A stretch of 64,000 bases of DNA from Allorhodopirellula heiligendammensis (GCF_007860105.1 NZ_SJPU01000001.1:2501700-2565699); one strand, 5' to 3'; numbered from the stretch's first letter, positions 24,307 through 31,500 are shown. The notes: generated from the sequence alone by a model not told the origin. Numbers and translations: made by a program.

Positions 24307-24582
24307 ATGACGATCGACGCCCTGATCGAACTGCTGAGCGAGTACCGCGAACAACACGGGCCGGACGCCGAAGTGCGTTTGATGACGCAAGAGAACTGGC
24401 CCTTTGAAAACCGAATCGCCGGCATCACCAGCGGCTCGGAGATGAACGAGGCCAGCGAGGAAGACCCCAGCGAATACTTCGACAACCAAGACGTAGCGGA
24501 AGACGCGATCGTCTACATCGTCGAAGGCGGGCAGATTTGCTACGGCAGCAAGCGAGCCTGGGAAACCTGCCGCGATTGCTAG
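24307..24582 (+). CDS. Small acidic hypothetical protein
   Basis: 91 residues: MTIDALIELLSEYREQHGPDAEVRLMTQ, then acidic loop (EMNEASEEDPSEYFDNQDVAED) and AIVYIVEGGQICYGSKRAWE. The 'LIELLSEYREQHGPDAEVRLMTQ.NWP' beginning is common in small planctomycete proteins of unknown function. The ATG follows CGGAGACCCAACG. First gene of unit 2. Confidence 0.6.
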   Translation: MTIDALIELLSEYREQHGPDAEVRLMTQENWPFENRIAGITSGSEMNEASEEDPSEYFDNQDVAEDAIVYIVEGGQICYGSKRAWETCRDC

Positions 24583-24614
24583 CCGCGGGCCTTTGTCAGC
24601 AGGGCCTTTCCAAC

Positions 24615-24650
24615 GCGGGCTTCGCTCGAAGCCCGCTTCCTTTCCTTTTT
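24615..24650 (+). terminator. Rho-independent terminator or attenuator in unit 2
   Basis: Perfect stem GCGGGCTTCG (24615-24624) / CGAAGCCCGC (24627-24636) with a 2-base loop, then TTCCTTTCCTTTTT. It sits between the two genes of the unit, 20 bases before the next ATG, so expression of that gene would need readthrough or another promoter. Confidence 0.75.
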
Positions 24651-24669
24651 CAAACCGAGAGACACAACC

Positions 24670-24879
24670 ATGGCCAACGCCAAACTCGAACACGCCTATA
24701 CCGCCGCGCACATTCAAGCTCTCACGCTGCTGGAAGACCTGCACGAATCGGTCGAAGACTTGCCGGCACCAGGTAGCGAAACCGCGCCGTTGAATTGGGA
24801 GCACGTCGGTTCCTTGCAGCATCTTTGCGAACAGCTCCGCGAATTGAAGGAACATTTCGGTAAAAACTTTCGAGCCTGA
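24670..24879 (+). CDS. Small hypothetical protein
   Basis: 69 residues, helical: MANAKLEHAYTAAHIQALTLLEDL, VEDLPAPGSETAPLNWEHVGSLQHLCEQLRELKEHFG. No family is recognised. RBS ACCGAGAGA upstream. It lies downstream of a terminator-like hairpin and before leader copy 3. Confidence 0.5.
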   Translation: MANAKLEHAYTAAHIQALTLLEDLHESVEDLPAPGSETAPLNWEHVGSLQHLCEQLRELKEHFGKNFRA

Positions 24880-24901
24880 ATTCGCCACACGTTCGGGAGT
24901 T

Positions 24902-24987
24902 ATGCGAGTTCTGGAAAAACGTTTGAAAACATTTCCAGAACTCGCCGAGATTCGCTTGATGTGTTTTGAAAACCATGGCTCATGTGT
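24902..24987 (+). promoter_or_regulatory. Leader module copy 3, with a 14-bp perfect inverted repeat
   Basis: Arms GCGAGTTCTGGAAA (24904-24917) and TTTCCAGAACTCGC (24932-24945) overlap an ATGCGAG box at 24902. The block CTTGATGTGT (24955) to ACCATGGCTCATGTGT (ends 24987) follows. The box-CTTG distance is 53 bp, one to two helical turns longer than in the other copies. The next gene begins 51 bp after the block. Confidence 0.75.
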
Positions 24988-25038
24988 CTTAACGCCCAAC
25001 GGCAAAACGTAACCAACCTTTCCACCGGAGAACAAACC

Positions 25039-25293
25039 ATGGCCATGAACGAAACCCAAAAGGCCCGCGCCGAAGCCCTTGCCCCGCTCTTCCGAAACAT
25101 GGACGCGCATACCGCCCAGGAGATTCGCGAGAGCTACTACCGCATCGCCGAAAACCTTCGGCCCTTGGTAAACGCCCTTGAGATTGCCGACCTCGACCAC
25201 GGCGGACCGGCCGGCCCGCTGCTCGAAGAACACTACATCTTTTGCGAGCTGCTGGAAAAGCTCGACAAGAGCGTTTTGGGGGCGGTCCTGTAA
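25039..25293 (+). CDS. Small hypothetical protein
   Basis: 84 residues: MNETQKARAEALAPLFRNMDAHTAQEIRESYYRIAENLRPLV, helical, ending LLEEHYIFCELLEKLDKSVLGAVL. No recognised family. RBS CCGGAGAACAAACC before ATG 25039. First gene of unit 3. Confidence 0.5.
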   Translation: MAMNETQKARAEALAPLFRNMDAHTAQEIRESYYRIAENLRPLVNALEIADLDHGGPAGPLLEEHYIFCELLEKLDKSVLGAVL

Positions 25294-25398
25294 ACCGAAG
25301 CCGAAACGCCAGCACGGAGGCTTGGCGTAGCGGCGGGTGGTACCCGTCGCCTGACGATGGCAGCCAACCACGAACCTTTCCCTTTCGGAGAACGAACG

Positions 25399-25914
25399 AT
25401 GAAGAAGGCAGACGTAAAAGTAGGCGGCGAGTATTACGCCAACGTGACCAACAAGAAGGTCGTCGTACGAATCGACTCGACCAACACGGCTGGCGGCTGG
25501 AACGCCACGAACCTTACCACCAACAAGAAGGTGCGGATCAAGACGGCTCAGCGGTTGCAAGGCAAAGCACGAGCGACGACGTCGGCCAGTGCGGCCGGCG
25601 AAACGCGAGCCCGCAAACGAGTCGCGAAGAAGACGAACGACGGCGACGCGGCGAGTGCGGCGGCGACGGCAGGCGACAAGAAGCTCTCGTGTATTGAGGC
25701 GGCTTTGAAAGTCCTTGGCGAAACCGAGGAAACGATGAACGCCCAGGAAATGATCGCCGCGATGACGGACGCCGGCTATTGGACGAGCCCCGGAGGCAAG
25801 ACGCCTCACGCGACTTTGTACTCGGCGATTCTTCGCGAGCTTGCTAAGGGCGACGACAGCCGTTTTATCAAAGTCGAACGCGGTCGCTTCGCCGCGCGAG
25901 CGCAAGGGAATTGA
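25399..25914 (+). CDS. HARE-HTH domain protein
   Basis: 171 residues from ATG 25399 (RBS CGGAGAACGAACG). The N-terminal 50 residues form a small beta domain (VKVGGEYYANVTNKKVVVRIDS), followed by an Ala/Thr/Lys-rich linker and a C-terminal HARE-HTH winged helix: LSCIEAALKVLGETEETMN, AQEMIAAMTDAGYWTSPGGK, TLYSAILREL, FIKVERGRFA. HARE-HTH domains occur in nucleic acid-associated proteins, including restriction enzymes. A regulator or DNA-binding role is inferred. It could act on the repeated leaders around it, but nothing in the sequence shows that. Confidence 0.7.
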   Translation: MKKADVKVGGEYYANVTNKKVVVRIDSTNTAGGWNATNLTTNKKVRIKTAQRLQGKARATTSASAAGETRARKRVAKKTNDGDAASAAATAGDKKLSCIEAALKVLGETEETMNAQEMIAAMTDAGYWTSPGGKTPHATLYSAILRELAKGDDSRFIKVERGRFAARAQGN

Positions 25915-25917
25915 GCC

Positions 25918-26151
25918 ATGAAGCACTTTTACGACCTGCGGACCGTCGAGGACTTGGAAGACGGTGAAACTGCGACGCCGGAGCCCGACGTGAGATACGA
26001 ACTGCGGTCGATCCGCAACGAGATGATTGACGCCGGGCCGGTGCGTGACGTCATACGACGCGGCGACGCCCTGTACGCCAGAACGAACGATGGCGAATCC
26101 TTTCCGGTGACGGGTCCGGACTCGCACGTTCTGGTACCGATCGGCTTGTAG
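25918..26151 (+). CDS. Small hypothetical protein
   Basis: 77 residues: MKHFYDLRTVEDLEDGETATPEPDVRYELRSIRNEMIDAG, then VIRRGDALYARTNDGESFPVTGPDSHVLVPIGL. No family recognised. ATG 25918 lies 3 bases beyond the preceding stop. Third gene of unit 3. Confidence 0.55.
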   Translation: MKHFYDLRTVEDLEDGETATPEPDVRYELRSIRNEMIDAGPVRDVIRRGDALYARTNDGESFPVTGPDSHVLVPIGL

Positions 26152-26188
26152 CCGGCCGGATGATCCCTCTCGGCGAAGCTTCGCCGAC

Positions 26189-26220
26189 AACGCCCGACGT
26201 TTGCAACGTGCGGGCGTTTT
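26189..26220 (+). terminator. Rho-independent terminator ending unit 3
   Basis: Stem-loop ACGCCCG...ACGTT / AACGT...CGGGCGT (26190-26217, one bulge) followed by TTTT. A separate perfect palindrome TCGGCGAAGCTTCGCCGA lies just before it (26169-26187). Confidence 0.65.
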
Positions 26221-26257
26221 GTCGTGACGGGAAACACAACGCCGACCTTCCCAACGA

Positions 26258-26369
26258 CGCGACACGAGGCCACGTCGCGGCATATTAGGCGTGCCAAAAA
26301 AGTATGCGAATTCTGACGCGTGTTTCGCAGACTTCGCTTGATGTGTTTGGAAAGTCATGGCTCATGTGT
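26258..26369 (+). promoter_or_regulatory. Leader module copy 4
   Basis: Inverted repeat CGCGAC (26258-26263) / GTCGCG (26274-26279) enclosing ACGAGGCC as in copy 2, then ATGCGAA (26304), then GCAGACTTCGCTTGATGTGT (26327) to GTCATGGCTCATGTGT (ends 26369). The box-CTTG distance is 33 bp. The next gene begins 40 bp after the block. Confidence 0.75.
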
Positions 26370-26409
26370 GGTTGTACGAACGGTTTTCAAACACGAACGG
26401 AGAAACGAA

Positions 26410-26643
26410 ATGGCAAAGATTGAAACGCTCGCCGCGCGGCCGGTCGAACCGGCAGCGGCTTACGACAACGCTCACCAAATTTCACGCGACCTGCTGCAAC
26501 ACATCGAGTTGCAACTCGACCGAATGATTCGGCCGGACAACAAGGCCTTGCGATGGACGCACGTGCGAGCGTTGAACTTGGTCAACGCTCAGCTTTCGGA
26601 AGTCGCCGCGCTGGTCGACGAAACCAACAACGCTCGCAACTAG
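26410..26643 (+). CDS. Small hypothetical protein
   Basis: 77 residues: MAKIETLAARPVEPAAAYDNAHQISRDLLQHIELQLDRM, then WTHVRALNLVNAQLSEVAALVDETNNARN; helical. RBS CGGAGAAACGAA. First gene of unit 4. The downstream gene follows after 11 bases. Confidence 0.55.
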   Translation: MAKIETLAARPVEPAAAYDNAHQISRDLLQHIELQLDRMIRPDNKALRWTHVRALNLVNAQLSEVAALVDETNNARN

Positions 26644-26654
26644 GAATCAAAACG

Positions 26655-26870
26655 ATGAGAACAAACCTCAAGGCGGGCGACCGCGTGCGGCTGCTTTCGA
26701 TGACCGACGACCCCGATCCGATTCCCGCCGGCACCACCGGAACGGTGGCCGGCGTCTATCCGCTAAGCGATTGGACGCAAGTCGATGTCGACTGGGACAA
26801 CGGCCGGTCGCTGATGCTTTCCATTCCCCCGGACGTCGTCGAGCGACTGCCGGCCGACAAAACGAACTAA
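26655..26870 (+). CDS. DUF4314-like small protein
   Basis: 71 residues: NLKAGDRVRLLSMTDDPDPIPAGTTGTV, WTQVDVDWDNGRSLMLSIPPD. This is the short SH3-like DUF4314 pattern (GDRVRL..M..DP.PI..GT.GTV...D....V.WDNG), found in phage and plasmid proteins. The function is unknown. ATG 26655 is 11 bases after the previous gene, in an operon. Confidence 0.75.
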   Translation: MRTNLKAGDRVRLLSMTDDPDPIPAGTTGTVAGVYPLSDWTQVDVDWDNGRSLMLSIPPDVVERLPADKTN

Positions 26871-26882
26871 GGAGCAACCACC

Positions 26883-27203
26883 ATGTCCACACGAGCGACG
26901 ATCGCCGTCCGCCGCGCCGACCGAACGTATGCAGCGGTCTACCTTCACTACGACGGTTACCCAGAACACACCGGAGCACTTTTGATGGCCAACTACCAAA
27001 CGACTGAAGAAGCGGAAACCTTGATCGACGGCGGCGACATCCGCTGCTTGGACGCCGAGTTGGGCGAGGCCGAGCGTTTTGCCGACGGTGACCCACCAGC
27101 GGTTCTGCCAACACACGATTCGCTGCTGGACTTTGCAAGGAACTGCGGTGCTCGTTTCGTCTATGTCTTTGACGACGGAGCTTGGTCCTACAAGGAACTC
27201 TAG
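26883..27203 (+). CDS. Small hypothetical protein
   Basis: 106 residues: MSTRATIAVRRADRTYAAVYLHYDGYPEH, then GALLMANYQTTEEAETLIDGGDIRCLDAE, ending with a helical FARNCGARFVYVFDDGAWSYKEL. The 'RATIAVR...A.YLHYDGYPEHTG..L' pattern recurs in phage proteins of unknown function. Last gene of unit 4; it converges with the minus-strand operon at 27261. Confidence 0.65.
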   Translation: MSTRATIAVRRADRTYAAVYLHYDGYPEHTGALLMANYQTTEEAETLIDGGDIRCLDAELGEAERFADGDPPAVLPTHDSLLDFARNCGARFVYVFDDGAWSYKEL

Positions 27204-27260
27204 ACACAAAGATTCTCCTTTCCTCATTTCTGTGAATATTTGTCGCACGTCACCCGTTGA

Positions 27261-27548
27261 CTATGAGGATGCCGAGAACGCGTGGTCGGCGTGAGCCTCC
27301 AGTCGCACGACCGTTTCGCAGTTCTGTCCGTGCCGGCCGATCACCTCGACGGTGCAATGAGCCGGCAGGGTCGTTCGCAACTCCTTTGCGATATCCTCTT
27401 GGCACATCGCTTTCCCGCGAACGAGATCAGCCATCTCCTCGATATCCTCTACCCGGACGAAGCGATCGGTGGTGACTCGTAGCGTGTAGTAATCCCAGAC
27501 GCTGTTGATGGGACAGCGTCCGTGGATCGTCGTTTCGTGTGTATTCAT
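27261..27548 (-). CDS. Hypothetical protein
   Basis: 95 residues: NTHETTIHGRCPINSVWDYYTLRVTTDRFVRVEDIEEMADLVRGK, then a polar end. The ATG overlaps the stop of the upstream TGT-like gene (ATGA), so it is coupled to it. The family is not recognised; the phrase 'IHGRCP.N..WDYY' recalls small phage proteins. Confidence 0.55.
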   Translation of the reverse strand: MNTHETTIHGRCPINSVWDYYTLRVTTDRFVRVEDIEEMADLVRGKAMCQEDIAKELRTTLPAHCTVEVIGRHGQNCETVVRLEAHADHAFSASS

Positions 27549-28303
27549 TCAGCTTCCAGTTCAAAAAAAGTTTGAGTTTCAGTAACGGGGGTCCAGACGC
27601 TCGGCGAGCGAGTGGCTTCAATTCTCGATGCGATAACCTCGCGCCGTTGCGCCTGCGTTGGCGGCTTGTACATGCCGAAGCGAACAAGCAGTTGGCTGTT
27701 TTGAGCAACGTTGGTGCTGTCGGCAGAATGAAATGGATAGCGAGCTACGATTGCTGAATCCAACATGCGTAGTCCGTGCAGCCTTGCTTTTGGCCTTCCA
27801 TGCTCATCGCACAGAACACCCATCGCGTCAGACATGCGGCGGTTCCAACGTTCGGTTTTCGGCTTGGCGTATTCTCCGCTGCTTCCTAGAGCGATGACGG
27901 TCCAATCGTCGACAAGCCTTGCAAGTCGCCGGAGCGATTCATTCAGGTGCCAAACGGGAACTCCAAAACGCCCCACTGCTGAACAACCGAATTCTTCAAT
28001 GAGCCGATCGTTCTCCTCTTCAGTACCGTCGATGACATCCGGTATGAACGCGAAGTCGAAACGCGGATTGCGACACCACGCTTCTACCCATGCGTAGTAG
28101 GGCGACCAGTCAGCGATTGGTTTTCCGGTTTTCCACGCTGAAAAAGCACCATTGTCAAGACAAAAACCAGTGCTGGCCTCAGCGACGATTGGCAAGTCCT
28201 CCTCGCGGCCAAAAGGCACCAAGAAATGCCGGTTGCCCGTAGCGATAAAGCGTGCAACCGAGTCGCGAGTTCCGCCCAAGGGGGTACCGTGATAGTGTCG
28301 CAT
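27545..28303 (-). CDS. TIM-barrel protein resembling tRNA-guanine transglycosylases (DpdA-type?)
   Basis: 252 residues: MRHYHGTPLGGTRDSVARFIATGNRHF, STGFCLDNGAFSAWKTGKPIADW, YAWVEAWCRNPRFDFAFIPDVIDGTEEEN, VPVWHLNESLRRL, ALGSSGEYAKP, LHGLRM, SADSTNVAQN. The alternating strand-helix pattern with Asp at FIPDVIDG and the SADST motif resemble phage proteins I associate with DpdA/TGT-type enzymes, which put 7-deazaguanine into DNA. No TGT zinc motif is visible and the protein is short, so this is tentative. It lies in an operon with a DNA methylase. Confidence 0.45.
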   Translation of the reverse strand: MRHYHGTPLGGTRDSVARFIATGNRHFLVPFGREEDLPIVAEASTGFCLDNGAFSAWKTGKPIADWSPYYAWVEAWCRNPRFDFAFIPDVIDGTEEENDRLIEEFGCSAVGRFGVPVWHLNESLRRLARLVDDWTVIALGSSGEYAKPKTERWNRRMSDAMGVLCDEHGRPKARLHGLRMLDSAIVARYPFHSADSTNVAQNSQLLVRFGMYKPPTQAQRREVIASRIEATRSPSVWTPVTETQTFFELEAE

Positions 28304-28310
28304 TGGCTGG

Positions 28311-29050
28311 TTACCGCATCTTCTCCTCTCGCGGTTTCATCGCGATCGGTGATTCGCCGGTACGTTCCAACACTGCCGGTTTGCCGGTGAAGCGTTGGTA
28401 GCGGTCGACGATCACGTCGCAGTACGGCGGATCGAGCTCCATCAAGAACGCCTTGCGTCCGGTTTGCTCGGCCGCGATCAATGTCGATCCGCTGCCGCCG
28501 AACAGGTCCAGCACGTTCTCGCCCTTGCGGCTTGAGTACTGCATCGCTGTCACGGCGAGTTCCGCCGGCTTGCCGGTGAGATGCTCCAACTGTTGTGGCG
28601 GAATCTTCTTGACATGCCAAAGGTCGGTGGCGTTGTTCGGCCCAAAGAACTTGTGGCCGGCTCCTTCACGCCAACCATAGAACGCCCACTCATGTCCCGA
28701 CATAAAATCTTTTCGATTGATGACCGGGTGCATCTTGTCCCAGATGATGGTCTGCGAAAGATACAGCCCGCTGGCCGCCAGTGCCGGCGGATAGCAGCCG
28801 ATGTTGGAGAACCCGCCCCAGATGTAGAAGCAGCGACCCGGTTGCAACACGCGGCCGATGTGGCCGAACCAGGCGGCGAGCAATCTCTTGAACTCATCGT
28901 CACTGACTTTGTCGTTGGCGAGCACGCGATCCTTGGCACGCATCTTCTTGCTGCCCGCTTTCGTCTTGCCTTCACCAGCCGGGAACGAACTATTGCCGGC
29001 CGCGATTGCGTTCTTGCTTCGAGGTTCCACATTGACGTTGTACGGCGGGT
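28311..29050 (-). pseudogene. DNA methylase (N4/N6 type), 5'-truncated at the prophage end
   Basis: Motif IV DPPYNV lies at the start of the surviving frame; the C-terminal half has the AdoMet motif DLFGGSGSTLIAAEQTGRKAFLMELDPPYCDVIVDRYQR. The middle FYIWGGFSNIGCYPPAL, WDKMHPVINRKDFMSGHEWAFYGW fits phage DNA methylases. The residues before TDPPY (frame to 29138) do not look like a methylase and overlap a sigma factor fragment, so the N-terminal segment (about 40 residues or more) is missing. Catalytic motifs remain, but translation start and folding are doubtful. Confidence 0.75.
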
Positions 29051-29206
29051 CGGTATCCGCTGGCGCACTCCGCGCGTGGTGAACTTCTGCTGAGGGTCGG
29101 TCGCACACCAGACGCGATCGAATCCCTTGAAAAGGCACTTGCGTTGACCGAACAGGTGTCCGAGAAACGTTTTCTCGTAAAGAAACTCAAAGAATTGCGG
29201 GCGTGA
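29051..29206 (+). pseudogene. C-terminal fragment of an ECF42-type sigma factor
   Basis: In plus frame: RYPLAHSARGELLLRVGRTP, then [20 protein letters not shown], then [10 protein letters not shown] and a stop. This is the TPR-like C-terminal extension (DUF6596-type: 'LL.RLGR..EA...Y.RAL.L......R.FL..RL..L') of ECF42 sigma factors. The rest has been replaced by prophage DNA at about 29047-29051. The following YCII-type genes are the usual neighbours of ECF42 factors. Confidence 0.7.
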
Positions 29207-29325
29207 TGAGTTCGCATTTATCTTCGGGCAAGAATATTCGGAAAATGTTCACGAGGCTGTCGATTCGGTACGCCGCCATTCGACTAGATGACATTAAACC
29301 CAAAAAACAATCCCCGGAGATCAAC

Positions 29326-29712
29326 ATGAAGTTTATATGCCTTGGCTATTCCGATCATTCCAAGTTCGCAGCGATGTCAGAGGCCGAAATGGGCGCACTG
29401 ATGGAGGAATGCTTTGCCTATGACGACATCCTACGCCAGGGTGGTCACTTCGCCGGCGGAGAAGCTTTGCAAGCCGCCGATCAAGCGGTCACGTTGCGAC
29501 ACCGAAACGGGAAAGCAGAAGCGACAGATGGGCCGTACGCTGAAACCAAAGAGCAACTTGGCGGCATCTTGATTCTCGAAGCCAAAAACATGGCCCACGC
29601 TGTGGAACTGATGTCCAAGCATCCGGGAGTGAAAGTGGGGCCGTTTGAGATTCGTCCTGCCGACGAAACAATCAACGCGATGATCGAAGCACGAAACCAA
29701 TCAACCAACTAA
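29326..29712 (+). CDS. YCII/DGPF domain protein
   Basis: 128 residues from ATG 29326: [78 protein letters not shown]. The [13 protein letters not shown] motif defines the DGPF/YCII group. These genes accompany ECF42 sigma factors; the function (possible small-molecule binding or redox sensing) is not settled. First of a four-gene operon behind the sigma fragment. Confidence 0.85.
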   Translation: MKFICLGYSDHSKFAAMSEAEMGALMEECFAYDDILRQGGHFAGGEALQAADQAVTLRHRNGKAEATDGPYAETKEQLGGILILEAKNMAHAVELMSKHPGVKVGPFEIRPADETINAMIEARNQSTN

Positions 29713-29741
29713 CCTTCAGTCAAGAACAAGAGTCGCAAACA

Positions 29742-30587
29742 ATGAGAGTCATGGTCATCGTGAAAGCATCGCCAAGTTCCGAAGCAGGCGAGATGCCCAG
29801 CACGGAACTGCTCGAAGCAATGGGCAAATACAATGAGGAACTCGTCAAAGCAGGCATCATGAAATCCGGCGACGGGCTAAAGCCGAGTTCGACAGGTTTG
29901 CGAGTACGATTCCGCGGCAACGAGCGAATCGTTACCGACGGACCGTTCGCGGAAACGTCTGAATTGATCGCTGGCTACTGGTTGTGGGAAGTCGCTTCGA
30001 TGGACGAAGCTGTCGAGTGGGTAAGGCGATGCCCCAATCCGATGAATGAAGAGTCTGACATCGAGATTCGCCAGTTCTATGAAATGGACGATTTTTCAGA
30101 GAACGATCCTGAAGGGAAAGTCGCTGCGCACGAAGACGAACTGCGGACCTCCGTCGTCATGCAGGACAGCACGCTCGCCCCATATCTTTTTTTTGCAGGT
30201 CGCTGTGACGAAGCACTTGCGTTTTACAAACAAGCACTCGGAGCAAACGTCGCGTTTCTGATGCGTTTCAATGAAAGTCCCGATGGCGTTCCCGAGGGAA
30301 TGCTTCAAAATGGTTTTGAAGACAAAGTCATGCACGCGACCGTCCATATCGGCAAACTGACTGTCATGTGTTCAGACGGGTGCGATGACAAGTCCAGTTT
30401 TGACGGATTTCGGCTGGCGTTATCGCTTCCGTCAGAGGATGGCTGTACTCGCGTTTTTGATTCGCTTGCTCAAGGTGGGAGTGTCGACATGCCGCTCACC
30501 AAAACGTTCTGGTCGCCGCTCTACGGCATGGTCACCGACAAGTTTGGCGTTGGCTGGATGGTGATGGTGCCTGGGGAACCTCACTAG
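29742..30587 (+). CDS. YCII-PhnB/glyoxalase fusion protein
   Basis: 281 residues. The N-terminal 130 residues are YCII (RVMVIVKASPSSEAG, IVTDGPFAETSELIAGYWLWEV). After a short linker, LAPYLFFAGRCDEALAFYKQALGA, HATVHIGKLTVMCSDGC and FWSPLYGMVTDKFGVGWMV form a PhnB-like vicinal oxygen chelate domain. YCII and PhnB-like genes are commonly adjacent in ECF42 loci; here they are one polypeptide. The function is unknown. Confidence 0.85.
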   Translation: MRVMVIVKASPSSEAGEMPSTELLEAMGKYNEELVKAGIMKSGDGLKPSSTGLRVRFRGNERIVTDGPFAETSELIAGYWLWEVASMDEAVEWVRRCPNPMNEESDIEIRQFYEMDDFSENDPEGKVAAHEDELRTSVVMQDSTLAPYLFFAGRCDEALAFYKQALGANVAFLMRFNESPDGVPEGMLQNGFEDKVMHATVHIGKLTVMCSDGCDDKSSFDGFRLALSLPSEDGCTRVFDSLAQGGSVDMPLTKTFWSPLYGMVTDKFGVGWMVMVPGEPH

Positions 30588-30640
30588 CGAATAACTCTCA
30601 GCAATGAAGGCACAGTTCAATTGAAAATTGGGAACAGAAT

Positions 30641-31150
30641 ATGAGCGACTTATCCATAACCGATCCGCAGCAAGACGAAGCCGAAATTCGACGTCTGATG
30701 AAAGAATGGTCAGCGGCACTCGAAGCCAAAGACGTTGATGCGTTGACCAAAGACTATGACCCTAACGCGGTTTTGTTCGACGCGTGCCCGCCGTACAAGA
30801 CCATCGGCGTTGCAGGAATCAAGCAGGTTTGGCAGAACTGTCTGCCGTATTTTCCTGAAACGTTCAAGTCGGAGCATCGTGACGTGCAGGTTCACGTCGA
30901 CGGAAATACAGCTTTCGTCTATGGCGTGCATCACTTCGTGCCGACGCCCGCCGATCACCCCTGCGGAATGACGTGGATGCGCATCTCTGTTGGATACCGC
31001 CGAATCGCAGGGGAATGGAAAGTTGTCCATGAACATGTGTCGATCCCATTCAATCCGATGAACGGGCAAGCCTGGTACATCACTGACCCGGATGATCTCG
31101 AGATGCCGGACTACTCGGCAGAGGCCGGCACCGAAGGAACCGAGAAATGA
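30641..31150 (+). CDS. SnoaL-like / NTF2-fold protein
   Basis: 169 residues: DEAEIRRLMKEWSAALEAKDVDAL, YDPNAVLFDACPPYKTIGV, then IKQVWQNCLPYFPETFKSE, FVYGVHHFVPTPADHPCGMTWMRISVGYRRIAGEWKVVHEHVSIPF. This is a typical SnoaL/DUF4440 cone fold (helix-turn-helix then beta sheet ending W-KVVHEH). Such proteins are frequent partners of ECF42 sigma factors. It overlaps the next gene by 4 bases. Confidence 0.8.
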   Translation: MSDLSITDPQQDEAEIRRLMKEWSAALEAKDVDALTKDYDPNAVLFDACPPYKTIGVAGIKQVWQNCLPYFPETFKSEHRDVQVHVDGNTAFVYGVHHFVPTPADHPCGMTWMRISVGYRRIAGEWKVVHEHVSIPFNPMNGQAWYITDPDDLEMPDYSAEAGTEGTEK

Positions 31151-31500
31151 AGTACATGCTGCTAATCTACGGATCGGAAGACTGCTGGACGGAAGACGAA
31201 CGCAAGGAGTGCATGATCGAGTCGATGTCAATCTGCGATGAACTGGAGGCCCAAGGCAAATGGATCGCCTCTTCGCCGCTTCACTCAGTCCAAACAGCGA
31301 CGAGCGTCCGAGTCCGAGACGGTCGAAGGCAAATCACAGACGGTCCGTTTGCGGAAACGACCGAGCAACTGGGTGGCTATTACATCATCGACGTCGAGAA
31401 TCTCGACGAAGCTATCGCCATCGCCGCCAGACTTCCGCCAGCAAAAAAAGGCACGGTGGAGATTCGGCCAGTCTTCCCGCTGCCCGAGTTGCCACGATAA
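31147..31500 (+). CDS. YCII/DGPF domain protein
   Basis: 117 residues: MKYMLLIYGSEDCWTEDERKECMIESM, DGRRQITDGPFAETTEQLGGYYIIDVENLDEAIAIAARLP, ending GTVEIRPVFPLPEL. The DGPFAETTEQLGG motif is intact. ATG overlaps the upstream stop (ATGA), so it is coupled. Fourth gene of the operon. Confidence 0.9.
   Translation: MKYMLLIYGSEDCWTEDERKECMIESMSICDELEAQGKWIASSPLHSVQTATSVRVRDGRRQITDGPFAETTEQLGGYYIIDVENLDEAIAIAARLPPAKKGTVEIRPVFPLPELPR

Larger units (their letters stand above)
6605..29050. mobile_element. Defective siphovirus-type prophage
   Basis: A contiguous run contains terminase, lambda-type portal, protease-capsid fusion, DUF2190, HK97-gp10-like, tail tube, tail chaperone and tape measure genes, all on the minus strand in canonical late-gene order, plus a plus-strand array of small genes and a DNA methylase operon. 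No intact integrase, repressor, replication, tail-fibre or recognisable lysis gene is present. Both ends are deletion joints rather than att sites: left in the Dnd fragment, right in an ECF sigma gene. The tape measure is internally deleted. It probably cannot form particles on its own. Confidence 0.85.

Noticed and set aside
23056-26358. 1,100-codon minus-strand open reading frame
   Set aside because: It is the exact complement frame of seven plus-strand genes with RBSs, leaders and terminators; its product is compositionally odd and runs through hairpins and promoters. Treated as an antisense shadow, although the frame coincidence is reported.
3600-29060. attL/attR direct repeats at the prophage ends
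   Set aside because: Both ends are deletion joints; the tRNA-fMet at 31954-32027 is 3 kb away with intact genes between, so it is not the integration site.
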